A stretch of 64,000 nt of DNA from Flavobacterium marginilacus (GTDB lineage Bacteria; Bacteroidota; Bacteroidia; Flavobacteriales; Flavobacteriaceae): NCBI RefSeq assembly GCF_026870155.1, contig NZ_CP113975.1, positions 4,588,001 through 4,652,000 of the forward strand. Direction: 5' to 3'. The notes beneath the pieces were generated by a model that was given only the letters and a program-made list of their open reading frames with translations, searched no databases and was not told where the DNA came from. Of the stretch, positions 15,808 to 24,312 are shown piece after piece. The first letter of the stretch is position 1. Each line of letters starts with the position of its first letter. Made by a program: the position numbers and the translations under genes.

Positions 15808-17073
15808 TTATTCTGTTCGTAATGCTTCTACTGGCTTGACATTTATGGCAGTTTGGGCAGGAATAAGACCTGCTAACAATCCAGAACCCACTAATATTAA
15901 CAAGGCTATAAAAACAACCACTAAATCTACACTAGGATTAACAAACATCATCCCTTCTGATGGCATTGAGGATAAAATCATGTTCAAAACAGCAATTAAA
16001 CCAGTAGCTGTTGCAATTCCAAACATACCTGCAATTATTGTTAAAAAGATTGCTTCTAATAATATCTGGGATCGAATAGCACCGGGAGTTGCTCCTAATG
16101 CCCTTCTAATTCCTATTTCCTTGGTGCGTTCCTTCACCACAATCAGCATGATATTTGAAATTCCAATAATACCTGATAATAGTACTAAAGTGCCAACAAA
16201 ATAGGCAATGAATTTAAGTACCATAAACAAATCCTGCACTTTTTGAAACTCGGCAAATAGATCAAAATTACCTACAGCTCTTTCATCGTCAGGGTGAATA
16301 GAATGTCTCTCTCTCATAAACGCCAGAATTCCAGGTCTAAGTTCGGTAATCGAGGCATCATCATTTGCAGTAAGCGCCATCCAGCCTACTTTATCTCCAA
16401 AATTAAAAGCCTGCTGAAATGTAGTAAAAGGAATGAAAATATTTTTCTGGGCCGATTCAGCATTTCCATTATTCTGCCCTTTCGACTTATATACTCCAAC
16501 TACCATAAAGTTGACTCCATTTATTTTAATATAAGTCCCCATTACTTCTTCGGCATTTTTATACAATTCATTAATTACACCCTGCCCTATTATAGTCACT
16601 TTACGTTTCAAAAGAATATCCTGCTGATTTACAAAACGTCCTTTTACAATATCCATCTGCTCTTGCTTTACTAGTTCAGGATAATCTCCATAAATAGTAT
16701 AAGCTCCCGTTTTAGTCCCTCTAACGACATTACTTACTCCATTAAAATCACCTAACTGATTACGGGGAGAAACATACAATAAATCAGGAAATTTTTGTTT
16801 TAAAGCATCAACATCACTATTTTTAAAATCATATCTTCTGGTTTTAGGTAATCCCTTATATGGTTTTGATGTAGTCTGTGTCCACATAAACATGGTATTA
16901 GTAGCAATACCATCAAATCCTTTTTTGACACCGTTCTCTAAACCATTGGATGCAGCCAATAATATCACCAAAATGAATATTCCCCAAAACACACCAAAAG
17001 CTGTAAGCAGCGTTCGGAATGTATTAGCAGTTAAAGCTTCTAAAATTTCGTTCCAATTTTCTCTGTCAAACAT
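15808..17073 (-). CDS. MacB-type ABC transporter permease, copy 1
   Basis: 421 residues in the MacB/FtsX fold: one transmembrane helix near 20-42 (TAFGVFWGIFILVILLAASNG), a large periplasmic MacB_PCD domain (about 45-270), then three helices in the FtsX domain, with KERTKEIGIRRALGATPGAI, the conserved coupling segment, at about 315-335. It lacks an ATPase domain; the ATPase is a separate gene two upstream. It starts 2 bases after its paralogue and so is translated with it. The pair most likely forms a heterodimer that uses ATP hydrolysis to push periplasmic substrate into TolC. Confidence 0.92.
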   Translation of the reverse strand: MFDRENWNEILEALTANTFRTLLTAFGVFWGIFILVILLAASNGLENGVKKGFDGIATNTMFMWTQTTSKPYKGLPKTRRYDFKNSDVDALKQKFPDLLYVSPRNQLGDFNGVSNVVRGTKTGAYTIYGDYPELVKQEQMDIVKGRFVNQQDILLKRKVTIIGQGVINELYKNAEEVMGTYIKINGVNFMVVGVYKSKGQNNGNAESAQKNIFIPFTTFQQAFNFGDKVGWMALTANDDASITELRPGILAFMRERHSIHPDDERAVGNFDLFAEFQKVQDLFMVLKFIAYFVGTLVLLSGIIGISNIMLIVVKERTKEIGIRRALGATPGAIRSQILLEAIFLTIIAGMFGIATATGLIAVLNMILSSMPSEGMMFVNPSVDLVVVFIALLILVGSGLLAGLIPAQTAINVKPVEALRTE

Positions 17074-17075
17074 AA

Positions 17076-18320
17076 TTATTCGTCTCTAAGTGCTACAATA
17101 GGTCTAATTTTTGCTGCTCTGTAAGCTGGAACAAATCCTGCTAAAGCCCCTGCAACGACCAAAACAATTAAGGTTGATGTCGCAACAGTAAAATCGACCT
17201 GCGGATTCTGAAAATACTCGCTTTGCGCATGGGGACCAACCAATTCTAAAAGAGCCAATCCTGTTAATAATCCAATGAATCCAGAAATAGTAGTAATAAA
17301 AATAGACTCATGCAAAATCATTAGAATAATTGAAACTGGCGAAGCACCAAGTGCTTTTCGAATACCAATTTCCTTAGTTCGTTCTTTTACAATAATCATC
17401 ATTATATTACTTACGCCAACAACACCTGCAATGATCGTACATATTCCAACCCACCAAAAAAACAATCGGATATAAAGATTTAAATCATAAAACTTTTTGG
17501 CTTCTTTAACAGAATTAAAAATTCCAACAGCACTTTCATCATCAGGAGCAGCACCATTTTTACTTCTCAATAATTTTCCATAATCATTTTTAAATTGTTC
17601 GGACTCGGCTACAGCTTCCTCATAAGTGTCTTTCTTTTTCATAGTATAAGCCATATAACTTATTTTATCTCCTAATCCAAAAACCTGCTGTGCTGTAGTT
17701 AAAGGTACAAATACTCTACTTTCTTCTCTTTCCCCTCCAGGATCAGTAAATACTCCAACAACTTTAAAATTGATATTCGCCACAGTGATTTGTTCTCCTA
17801 TAGGATTTTTTTCTTTAAACAGATCTAATTTGACTTTTTGTCCAATCACAGCTGCTTTTACATTGTTTTTCAAATCATTTGCATTAATGTACCTGCCTTT
17901 TATAACTGATACATTTTCTATTTCCATACCGTCTGTGTTAACACCTCTGTATTGATAATTTCCTGATTCCTTTCCATAACTTACGGTAATTCCCCAGCCA
18001 GTAGCAGTAGCTCCATTTTTATCCAATTGGTCACCGTATTTTTGAACTGCAAGATCGAAATCGCTATTTCTAAATTGGATTTCTCTTCCAGGATTTAATC
18101 CCTTGTAGGCTTTGGTTGTTGTTCCGGACCAAACCTCAATTACACCAGCCGCATCTCTTTCAAATTGCTTTTCAATTCCATTTTGCAATCCTTTACCAAC
18201 TCCCAGCAAAATCACCAAAATAAAGATACCCGAAGCAACCGAAACTCCAGTGAGGAAAGTTCTCAGTTTATTCTTGGCGATAGCCTCAAATATTTCCTGC
18301 CAGCGCTCTATATTAAACAT
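17076..18320 (-). CDS. MacB-type ABC transporter permease, copy 2
   Basis: 414 residues with the same layout as its neighbour: N-terminal helix (FLTGVSVASGIFILVILLGVGKG), periplasmic domain (about 45-265) and three C-terminal helices with KERTKEIGIRKALGASPVSI. The two permeases share the arrangement but differ widely in the periplasmic domain, which fits a heterodimer with two different faces to the adaptors. Its start overlaps the end of the ATPase gene by 8 bases, so the ATPase and both permeases are translationally coupled. Confidence 0.92.
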   Translation of the reverse strand: MFNIERWQEIFEAIAKNKLRTFLTGVSVASGIFILVILLGVGKGLQNGIEKQFERDAAGVIEVWSGTTTKAYKGLNPGREIQFRNSDFDLAVQKYGDQLDKNGATATGWGITVSYGKESGNYQYRGVNTDGMEIENVSVIKGRYINANDLKNNVKAAVIGQKVKLDLFKEKNPIGEQITVANINFKVVGVFTDPGGEREESRVFVPLTTAQQVFGLGDKISYMAYTMKKKDTYEEAVAESEQFKNDYGKLLRSKNGAAPDDESAVGIFNSVKEAKKFYDLNLYIRLFFWWVGICTIIAGVVGVSNIMMIIVKERTKEIGIRKALGASPVSIILMILHESIFITTISGFIGLLTGLALLELVGPHAQSEYFQNPQVDFTVATSTLIVLVVAGALAGFVPAYRAAKIRPIVALRDE

Positions 18321-19014
18321 AAGAAGAAGCTCTAACTTGTTCTACCATTTTATCATCAATGATTAATCCATCTTTGAGGACTACATTTCTTTTGCACATT
18401 GCAGCAATATCAGGCTCGTGGGTCACTATCAAAATAGTTTTTCCTTCGTCATTAATTCCCTGTATCAATTCCATCACTTCATAAGAAGTCAATGTATCCA
18501 ATGCCCCTGTTGGCTCATCTGCCAATAATACTTTTGGATTTGAAGCCAAAGCTCTGGCAATTGCAACACGCTGTTTTTGTCCTCCGGAAAGTTCACTTGG
18601 CAAATGGTGTGAATGCGAAGCCAAACCTACTTTTTCTAAATATTTCATTGCAATCTCATTGCGTTCTTTCCTTTTTATCCCCTGATAATACAACGGCAGA
18701 GCTACATTATCCAATGCACTTTTATAACTTATCAAGTTGAAAGATTGAAAAACAAAACCAAGGAATTGGTTTCTGTATTTTGAAGCAACAGTTTCGTTTA
18801 ATTTTTTAATAGGCACATTATCCAAAGTATAAAGTCCGGAATCGGCTTCATCAAGAATTCCTAAAATATTCAGCAGCGTAGATTTACCGGAACCTGACGA
18901 ACCCATAATAGCAACCAATTCACCTTCTTTGATATTGAAATTAATTCCTTTTAGAACATGCAGTTCAGTATGTCCCATTTTGTATGATTTATGTAAGTCT
19001 TTAATTTCAATCAT
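18313..19014 (-). CDS. ABC transporter ATP-binding protein (LolD/MacB-type)
   Basis: 233 residues with every ABC ATPase motif: Walker A GSSGSGKSTLLNI (about residue 36), Q-loop FVFQSFNLI, signature LSGGQKQRVAIARALA, Walker B VLLADEPTGALD and H-loop VTHEPD. It is of the MacB/LolD/FtsE class that drives FtsX-fold permeases, here the two downstream genes. First gene of the six-gene operon 19014 to 11891 (ATPase, permease, permease, adaptor, TolC, adaptor). The upstream 165 bases have only a weak -7-like box. Confidence 0.95.
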   Translation of the reverse strand: MIEIKDLHKSYKMGHTELHVLKGINFNIKEGELVAIMGSSGSGKSTLLNILGILDEADSGLYTLDNVPIKKLNETVASKYRNQFLGFVFQSFNLISYKSALDNVALPLYYQGIKRKERNEIAMKYLEKVGLASHSHHLPSELSGGQKQRVAIARALASNPKVLLADEPTGALDTLTSYEVMELIQGINDEGKTILIVTHEPDIAAMCKRNVVLKDGLIIDDKMVEQVRASSYV

Positions 19015-19151
19015 GATTGCCTATCTTTTAAAACATAATAACTAAGTCCAAAAAATCAATAAGAAAAAAAATACTGCTTATCAATTCAATACATAAGACT
19101 TATTTCCGACAAAAATGTTACAGCTGCATTTAAAAAATATATTTGTTTAAT

Positions 19152-19159
19152 TAAATTTG
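19152..19159 (+). promoter_or_regulatory. -7 promoter element for the DUF4403 gene
   Basis: TAAATTTG matches TAnnTTTG, 20 bases before the ATG at 19180. Confidence 0.5.
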
Positions 19160-19179
19160 CCGTAAAAAACAACATACAA

Positions 19180-20595
19180 ATGCAAAAATATTTATCTGCC
19201 CTAATTATTTTCACAGCAATATCAGCTTTAAACATAAGCTGTTCTTCTGTCTCTCAAAAAATTGAAGCCTTAAAACCTGAACCAGACGATGCTGTACCAT
19301 TAACTTACACAAGCACTCCTTCGTTTATCAATCTGCCGGTCAGCATTAAACTAAAGGATATTGAAAACCAAACAAACACTCTATTAAACGGATTAATCTA
19401 TGAAGACAACAAGATTGAAGATGACAATATTGAAATAAAAGTCTGGAAACAGGCTCCAATAACCATCGTTAATGACCATGGCAAAGAGGGTGAAAAAATA
19501 AAAACTGTTTTACCGTTAAAAGTTTGGGTAAAATACCGAATCGGGACAAAAACCATGGGAGTTGATTTATACAAAAATCAGGAATTTAATCTAAACGGAG
19601 TAATTACATTGTTGAGCAGTGTGAGCTTAAACAACTGGAAGCTTAGCTCCAAAACAAGTCTAAAATCTCTTGACTGGGTAGAAAGCCCAACAATGACCGT
19701 TTTTGGTAAAAACATGCCGGTAACTTACCTTATTAATCCGGCAGTAAGTCTTTTTAAATCACAAATAGAAAAAAGCATAGACACAGCAATTGAAGATTCT
19801 ATGGATTTCAAGCCAAATGTTTTAGATGCAATTTCTAAAATAAGCACACCTTTTGAGATGAGTCAAGAATATAAAAGCTGGCTTAGAATTGTGCCTTTAG
19901 AAGTATATTCAACAAATGCTAAACTTAAAAATGATTCATTTTTACTTAACATGGGCATGAAATGCAATATGGAGACATTGATTGGCAAAAAACCTGAATC
20001 AAAATTTGAAAAAAACAAAATTACACTAAAAGCTGTAGATAAAATTCCAGAACAAATCACAGCTAACATAGCAGCCGTTTCGACTTATCAAGAAGCATCG
20101 AGAATAATGACTGCAAATTTTGTCGGACAGGAATTTGGCTCAGGAAGCAAAAAAGTAAAAGTTAAAAATGTTGCGATTTGGCATAAAGACGGAAAAATTG
20201 TTATTGCTTTGGATCTTTTAGGGGCTGTAAACGGAACCGTTTATCTAAATGGAATTCCTCAATATAACGACACTGCCAAAGAAATCTATTTTGATAAATT
20301 AGATTATGTTTTAGATACCAAAAGCAGATTAATGAGAACCGCTAACTGGCTGGCTCAAGGAATCATATTAAAAAAGATGCAGGAAAGCTGCCGTTATTCA
20401 ATTAAACAAAATCTAGACGAAGCCAAACAAAGCATGGCTGTTTACTTAAAAAATTATTCCCCTATGCCTGGTGTTTTCATTAACGGAAAAATGGATGACA
20501 TTCAGTTTGAGAAAACACAGCTGACAAATCAAGCTATTATTGCTTTTATAAAAGTAAATGGTGTAATAAACGTTTCAATTGACGGACTGAAATAG
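19180..20595 (+). CDS. DUF4403 family lipoprotein
   Basis: 471 residues. Signal peptide with lipobox (ALNISC, Cys21), then a long mixed alpha/beta chain with the family opening in which the protein begins PLTYTSTPSFINLPVSIKL and a repeated half (about 35-230 and 240-471). The two halves resemble the tubular lipid-binding/BPI-like arrangement suggested for DUF4403 proteins, but the function is unproven. It stands alone with its own promoter and a strong terminator, convergent with the oxidase assembly cluster. Presumably anchored to the outer membrane. Confidence 0.85.
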   Translation: MQKYLSALIIFTAISALNISCSSVSQKIEALKPEPDDAVPLTYTSTPSFINLPVSIKLKDIENQTNTLLNGLIYEDNKIEDDNIEIKVWKQAPITIVNDHGKEGEKIKTVLPLKVWVKYRIGTKTMGVDLYKNQEFNLNGVITLLSSVSLNNWKLSSKTSLKSLDWVESPTMTVFGKNMPVTYLINPAVSLFKSQIEKSIDTAIEDSMDFKPNVLDAISKISTPFEMSQEYKSWLRIVPLEVYSTNAKLKNDSFLLNMGMKCNMETLIGKKPESKFEKNKITLKAVDKIPEQITANIAAVSTYQEASRIMTANFVGQEFGSGSKKVKVKNVAIWHKDGKIVIALDLLGAVNGTVYLNGIPQYNDTAKEIYFDKLDYVLDTKSRLMRTANWLAQGIILKKMQESCRYSIKQNLDEAKQSMAVYLKNYSPMPGVFINGKMDDIQFEKTQLTNQAIIAFIKVNGVINVSIDGLK

Positions 20596-20626
20596 GAAAG
20601 CAGTTAAAAAATTAAGTATTCAGAAA

Positions 20627-20662
20627 AAATAAGGCTCAAAAAAAGTTTTTTGAGCCTTATTT
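20627..20662. terminator. Bidirectional intrinsic terminator
   Basis: A perfect stem (AAATAAGGCTCAAAAAA with its complement) around a 2-base centre, flanked by T-rich sequence on both strands. It lies between the convergent DUF4403 gene and the oxidase assembly cluster and can serve both. Confidence 0.85.
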
Positions 20663-20706
20663 AATTTTATACTATTCGATTCAAAGCAAATAATTAATGC
20701 CAAAAA

Positions 20707-20964
20707 TCACTGTTTCTTTTTTTTCATTTGATAAATATAATAACCAAGACCACCTACAAGTACATATGGGATCACCATAAGATAAACGATTCCGTCATTT
20801 ACAGCTGCCGCCTGTGTTTTGTTTTCATCACCAGTCAAAGCCGCACGGCACATTGCGCATTGGGCATGTGATGACGCTCCAATAAAGAAAAAACAGATTC
20901 CAAAAAGAACAGTTCTAATCTTGGATTTTGAAATTTGAGTTTTGAAATTTATAATTTTAAACAT
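20707..20964 (-). CDS. Small membrane protein with a CAMC motif
   Basis: 85 residues: an N-terminal hydrophobic signal or anchor (VLFGICFFFIGASSHAQ), then CAMCRAALTGDE, a short linker and one transmembrane helix (VYLMVIPYVLVGGLGYYIYQ) ending in a Lys-rich cytoplasmic tail. The Cys-x-x-Cys faces the periplasm. It overlaps the DUF420 gene by 8 bases and is the last gene of the oxidase assembly cluster, so I infer a role in copper or heme handling or thiol chemistry during oxidase assembly. Small proteins like this occur at this place in other flavobacteria, but I know no name. Confidence 0.75.
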   Translation of the reverse strand: MFKIINFKTQISKSKIRTVLFGICFFFIGASSHAQCAMCRAALTGDENKTQAAAVNDGIVYLMVIPYVLVGGLGYYIYQMKKKKQ

Positions 20965-21496
20965 AATACGGCGAAATCATTAGATACACAATTACTCCAG
21001 TCACGGCAACATACAGCCAAATTGGAAAAGTAATTTTTGCAATTTTTTTATGTTTGTCAAATTTATGTGCTAACGCACGAACATAAGTTATCAAAACTAA
21101 TGGAATGATAACAACTGATAAAAATATATGCGTGATTAAAATAAAGAAATATACATACTTCAATATTCCGTCTCCACCGTATTTAACAGACTCCGCAGTC
21201 ATATGATAGACTACATACATTGCTAAAAAAGCAACGGAACATCCAATAGCCATTTTCATCAACAGCTCATGACGCTTTCTGTTTCCGTTTTTAATTGCAA
21301 TAACGGCCGAAACCAGCAGTATTGCTGTTATTCCGTTTATTGCTGCGTAAATAGGAGGCAAAAACGTTAATGGCACCACATCAAACCCAAAATCTTTTAA
21401 CTTCACTTTAAAAAGAACGGCAACCACAACAGGAATAGCTATTGATAACAGCACAATCCATTTATTATATTTTTGTTCTACGGTATTATTTTCCAT
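20957..21496 (-). CDS. DUF420 family membrane protein (CtaM-like)
   Basis: 179 residues with five transmembrane segments (about 13-33, 50-72, 82-100, 118-145 and 155-175) and histidines in RKRHELLMK, VVYHMTAE and ALAHKFDKHKK. DUF420 proteins include CtaM, required for heme-copper oxidase assembly in Firmicutes. Here the gene follows a SCO protein gene, which supports a role in cytochrome oxidase biogenesis. The histidines may bind heme or metal, which I infer from position only. Confidence 0.88.
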   Translation of the reverse strand: MENNTVEQKYNKWIVLLSIAIPVVVAVLFKVKLKDFGFDVVPLTFLPPIYAAINGITAILLVSAVIAIKNGNRKRHELLMKMAIGCSVAFLAMYVVYHMTAESVKYGGDGILKYVYFFILITHIFLSVVIIPLVLITYVRALAHKFDKHKKIAKITFPIWLYVAVTGVIVYLMISPYYV

Positions 21497-21519
21497 TGTA
21501 TACTAATCTCTTCTTTAAT

Positions 21520-22206
21520 TTATTCTTTGAGCAAAATCTGAATGTCCTGCTGAATTTCTCTAACTCCCTTTTTTTCTAACCCATCATAATATAAAATAGG
21601 ATTTCCATAATCATCTTTCCTGCATCTTATATTACCATTTTTATCTATCAGAGCAAAAAGTCCAGAATGCTCAAAACCTCCCTGCACCTTGCTGTTTTCA
21701 CCAACATAAATATTAAAACCTTTATTAGATAAATCATAGATATACTGTTTGTCACCAGTCAGGAAATTCCAGTTCGCCGATTTCGCTCCTAACAATTCTC
21801 CGTGTTCTTTTAAAACAGCTGGAGTATCATGCTCTGGATCTATAGTAATCGAAGCAATACCAAAATTTGGGTTTCCAAAAAAAGTATTCTGCAGCGTCAC
21901 CATATTGGCATTCATTTTTGGGCAGATAGACGGGCAGGTTGCGAAGAAAAATTCCAGAACATAAACTTTCCCTTTATAAAAATCATTAGAAATTTTTACG
22001 TTATCCTGATTTATTAGTTCAAATTTTGGAGCTGGTCCAACTTTTACCAACTTTTGATCAGATTCTTTAGAACCGTCCACTTTATCTAAACGGTCACCTT
22101 GAACAATACTGTTTTTTTCTACTCTATCAACAATTTTTGGAATAGCATATATCCCAAAAACCAATATAATAAAAGAAATCCCTATGTATGATTTATTTTT
22201 TAACAT
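21520..22206 (-). CDS. SCO1/SenC family copper chaperone
   Basis: 228 residues. An N-terminal membrane anchor (YIGISFIILVFGIYAIP) precedes a thioredoxin-fold domain with the copper site: Cys-x3-Cys in ATCPSICPKMNANM (about residue 94-98) and His in GGFEHSGLFALID. SCO proteins load copper into the CuA centre of cytochrome oxidase subunit II, encoded elsewhere in this window at 45991-47148. It overlaps the preceding gene, which has the same fold without cysteines, by 14 bases, and is followed by the DUF420 gene. Confidence 0.93.
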   Translation of the reverse strand: MLKNKSYIGISFIILVFGIYAIPKIVDRVEKNSIVQGDRLDKVDGSKESDQKLVKVGPAPKFELINQDNVKISNDFYKGKVYVLEFFFATCPSICPKMNANMVTLQNTFFGNPNFGIASITIDPEHDTPAVLKEHGELLGAKSANWNFLTGDKQYIYDLSNKGFNIYVGENSKVQGGFEHSGLFALIDKNGNIRCRKDDYGNPILYYDGLEKKGVREIQQDIQILLKE

Positions 22207-22846
22207 CTAATTGTTTTGTTGCGTTATGATTCTTTTTTAATGCTGCTCTATATTCATAAAGGATAATCTTAAAATCATCCAGCATTTCATTACTTAATTC
22301 TGCCGGATGAAACGTACTGTATCCTTCTTTGTAATCTTTCTTTTCTTTTCTTCCTCTTAAATTCCTTTCCTTATCTACAATGTATACATAAGAAGTTCCT
22401 AAATCTGCATCTAAATTACCTTTTAATTTCAGTCCGCTGTAATATAATTTAATCTCTTCAGGAGTAGTAAAAATAAAATGCCATTGACTCACATCTGTAA
22501 AAGTTCCCAAAGCACTAAGTACACTTTTAACTTCTTCCTCTGTTCCCAATGGAGCTACGACAACAAACTGTAAATCTTTAAAATCATGATAACGCTGGTA
22601 AATCTTTTCATTTAAATTGAAATAATTACCTCTGTTTTTAAGAATTTCTGTACCCGAAAAACCAAGAATTGTGATTTTGTTATTCAAAGTTACTTTTTCA
22701 CCATTAAGAGATTTCCATTTACCAAAATCAGAAATCTTTGGTGTAATAACTGGCAATTTTGTAAAACTATTAACCCCCGAAGCAAAAAAAAGATATGCTA
22801 CGATAGGTAATATAAACAACACAAAAAGAACAATATTTTTTTTCAT
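22193..22846 (-). CDS. Cysteine-free thioredoxin-like SCO-related membrane protein
   Basis: 217 residues: an N-terminal anchor (IVLFVLFILPIVAYLFFAS), then a domain with the SCO/thioredoxin layout (a KITILGFSG strand where SCO has its Cys motif, VVVAPLGTEEEV, WHFIFTTPEEIKLYY, and SYVYIVDKERNLRGR near the end). There is no cysteine in the whole protein, so it cannot bind copper or do thiol chemistry like SCO. It overlaps the true SCO gene by 14 bases and lies after the terminator of the subunit IV gene. Likely an accessory or structural paralogue in oxidase assembly; unnamed. Confidence 0.75.
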   Translation of the reverse strand: MKKNIVLFVLFILPIVAYLFFASGVNSFTKLPVITPKISDFGKWKSLNGEKVTLNNKITILGFSGTEILKNRGNYFNLNEKIYQRYHDFKDLQFVVVAPLGTEEEVKSVLSALGTFTDVSQWHFIFTTPEEIKLYYSGLKLKGNLDADLGTSYVYIVDKERNLRGRKEKKDYKEGYSTFHPAELSNEMLDDFKIILYEYRAALKKNHNATKQLDVKK

Positions 22847-22877
22847 TAGATATTATAAAATTTATTGTATTAAAATA

Positions 22878-22909
22878 AAAAAAGGCATCCACTAATATGG
22901 ACACCTTTT
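22878..22909 (-). terminator. Terminator after the subunit IV gene
   Basis: On the minus strand the arms AAAGG..TCCA and TGGA..CCTTT form an imperfect hairpin followed by a T run. It separates the structural oxidase genes from the SCO/assembly genes, perhaps with partial read-through. Confidence 0.6.
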
Positions 22910-22928
22910 ATATTGAATTAATATCTAG

Positions 22929-23279
22929 TTAAAAATTCCATTTAATTGTAGAATTTTTAAAAACCTCAAATACATAATCTCCTTCAGTCAATAAAATAAA
23001 AAGCAGATAACAAACTAAGAAAATTAAAGGATAAACAACTGCATTTCTTAATGATCTTTCCTCTCCTTCCATATGCATGAAAGCCCATACGATATAGTAA
23101 GCTTTAACCAATGTTAATATGATAAACAACCAGTTCAACAAACTCATTGTTAAAAAATTGTGCATATATAGAGCATCTGGCCGGATGATACCAAAACCAA
23201 CCTCAATAGTTGTGATAAAAGAAAGAATTCCAAAAACAGTCCAGATTCTTTTTGTGTTAGAAACATGTTCGTGTGACAT
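22929..23279 (-). CDS. Cytochrome c oxidase subunit IV family protein
   Basis: 116 residues, short hydrophilic N-terminus (MSHEHVSNTKRIW) and three transmembrane helices (about 10-28, 38-60 and 78-100). The second helix carries the typical WLFIILTLVKAYYIVWAFMH segment with the Lys and His of the COX IV/CyoD superfamily. It is a small structural subunit of the aa3-type oxidase. It lies 16 bases after the long subunit III gene and ends the ctaB-coxIII-coxIII-coxIV unit. Confidence 0.9.
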   Translation of the reverse strand: MSHEHVSNTKRIWTVFGILSFITTIEVGFGIIRPDALYMHNFLTMSLLNWLFIILTLVKAYYIVWAFMHMEGEERSLRNAVVYPLIFLVCYLLFILLTEGDYVFEVFKNSTIKWNF

Positions 23280-23295
23280 AATAATAAATCTAAAA

Positions 23296-24270
23296 TTAAA
23301 CTAAATAGAAGAATGTGAATACGAATACCCAAACTAAATCAACAAAGTGCCAATATAACCCCACTTTTTCAACCATTTCATAACTTCCTCTTTTCTCATA
23401 AGTTCCTAAAAGAACATTAAAGAAAATAATAATATTGATTACGATACCTGAAAATACGTGGAATCCGTGGAAACCAGTGATAAAGAAAAAGAAATCAGCA
23501 AAAAGCTTGCTTCCATATTCATTATGAGTAAGATTAGCTCCTTCAATTACTAATTTTGCCTGATCTAAACGCTTTTGAGAATCTTCTCTTGAAAGAACAA
23601 TTTTTTCTTTGTTTTTATTTAAAGTTTCAATTCTAACCAAAACTTCAGGATGTGCTTTAAAACCAGCCTGAACCTCAGCAACTGTATAACTAGGAATAGA
23701 AGATTCTTCCATAAACCATTTTGCTTTAGCTCTAGATAACTGTTCTCTTTCAACAGGTAGTTTAGCAGCAAAATCTTCTAAAGCAATACGGTGTCCTTCT
23801 TTATCAACAAACTGAAGCAGACTTCCTCCTGTAGTTTCAACAGCACCATATTCTCCTTTAATAAAATTTTTCCATTCCCAAGCTTGAGAACCAACAAATA
23901 TAAGACCTCCAATGATTGTTAAAAACATATAAAGGGCTACTTTATCCTTTTTCATCTGATGTCCTGCATCAACAGCTAAAACCATTGTTACAGATGAGAA
24001 AATCAAAATAAAAGTCATTAATGCCACATAATACATAGGTGCAGATACACCGTGTAAAAATGGAAAGTGTGTAAACACCTCATCGGCCAAAGGCCAAGTT
24101 TCAATAAATTTAAATCTAGAAAACCCGTAAGCTGCTAAAAATCCAGAGAATGTTAAGGCATCCGATACGATAAAAAACCACATCATCAATTTACCATAAC
24201 TTGCTCCCATTGGCTCATTTCCGCCTCCCCAAGTTTTTTCATTATTTGCAGTAGTAACTGTCGCTCCCAT
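23296..24270 (-). CDS. Cytochrome c oxidase subunit III with large internal insert
   Basis: 324 residues. Helices near 25-48, 68-95 and 110-130 (WFFIVSDALTFSGFLAAYG, PMYYVALMTFILIFSSV) are followed by a hydrophilic insert of about 110 residues (about 138-250, rich in Glu, Lys, Arg), then the family motif FADFFFFITGFHGFHVFSG with its histidines and the final WHFVDLVWVFVF. The insert is not present in ordinary subunit III and is probably an extramembrane domain contacting the complex III partner. It is the second subunit III gene here, 42 bases after the first. Confidence 0.9.
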   Translation of the reverse strand: MGATVTTANNEKTWGGGNEPMGASYGKLMMWFFIVSDALTFSGFLAAYGFSRFKFIETWPLADEVFTHFPFLHGVSAPMYYVALMTFILIFSSVTMVLAVDAGHQMKKDKVALYMFLTIIGGLIFVGSQAWEWKNFIKGEYGAVETTGGSLLQFVDKEGHRIALEDFAAKLPVEREQLSRAKAKWFMEESSIPSYTVAEVQAGFKAHPEVLVRIETLNKNKEKIVLSREDSQKRLDQAKLVIEGANLTHNEYGSKLFADFFFFITGFHGFHVFSGIVINIIIFFNVLLGTYEKRGSYEMVEKVGLYWHFVDLVWVFVFTFFYLV

Positions 24271-24312
24271 AAAAGTTATTCGTTAAAAAGTTCCCAAATT
24301 TACGTTTTTTTC

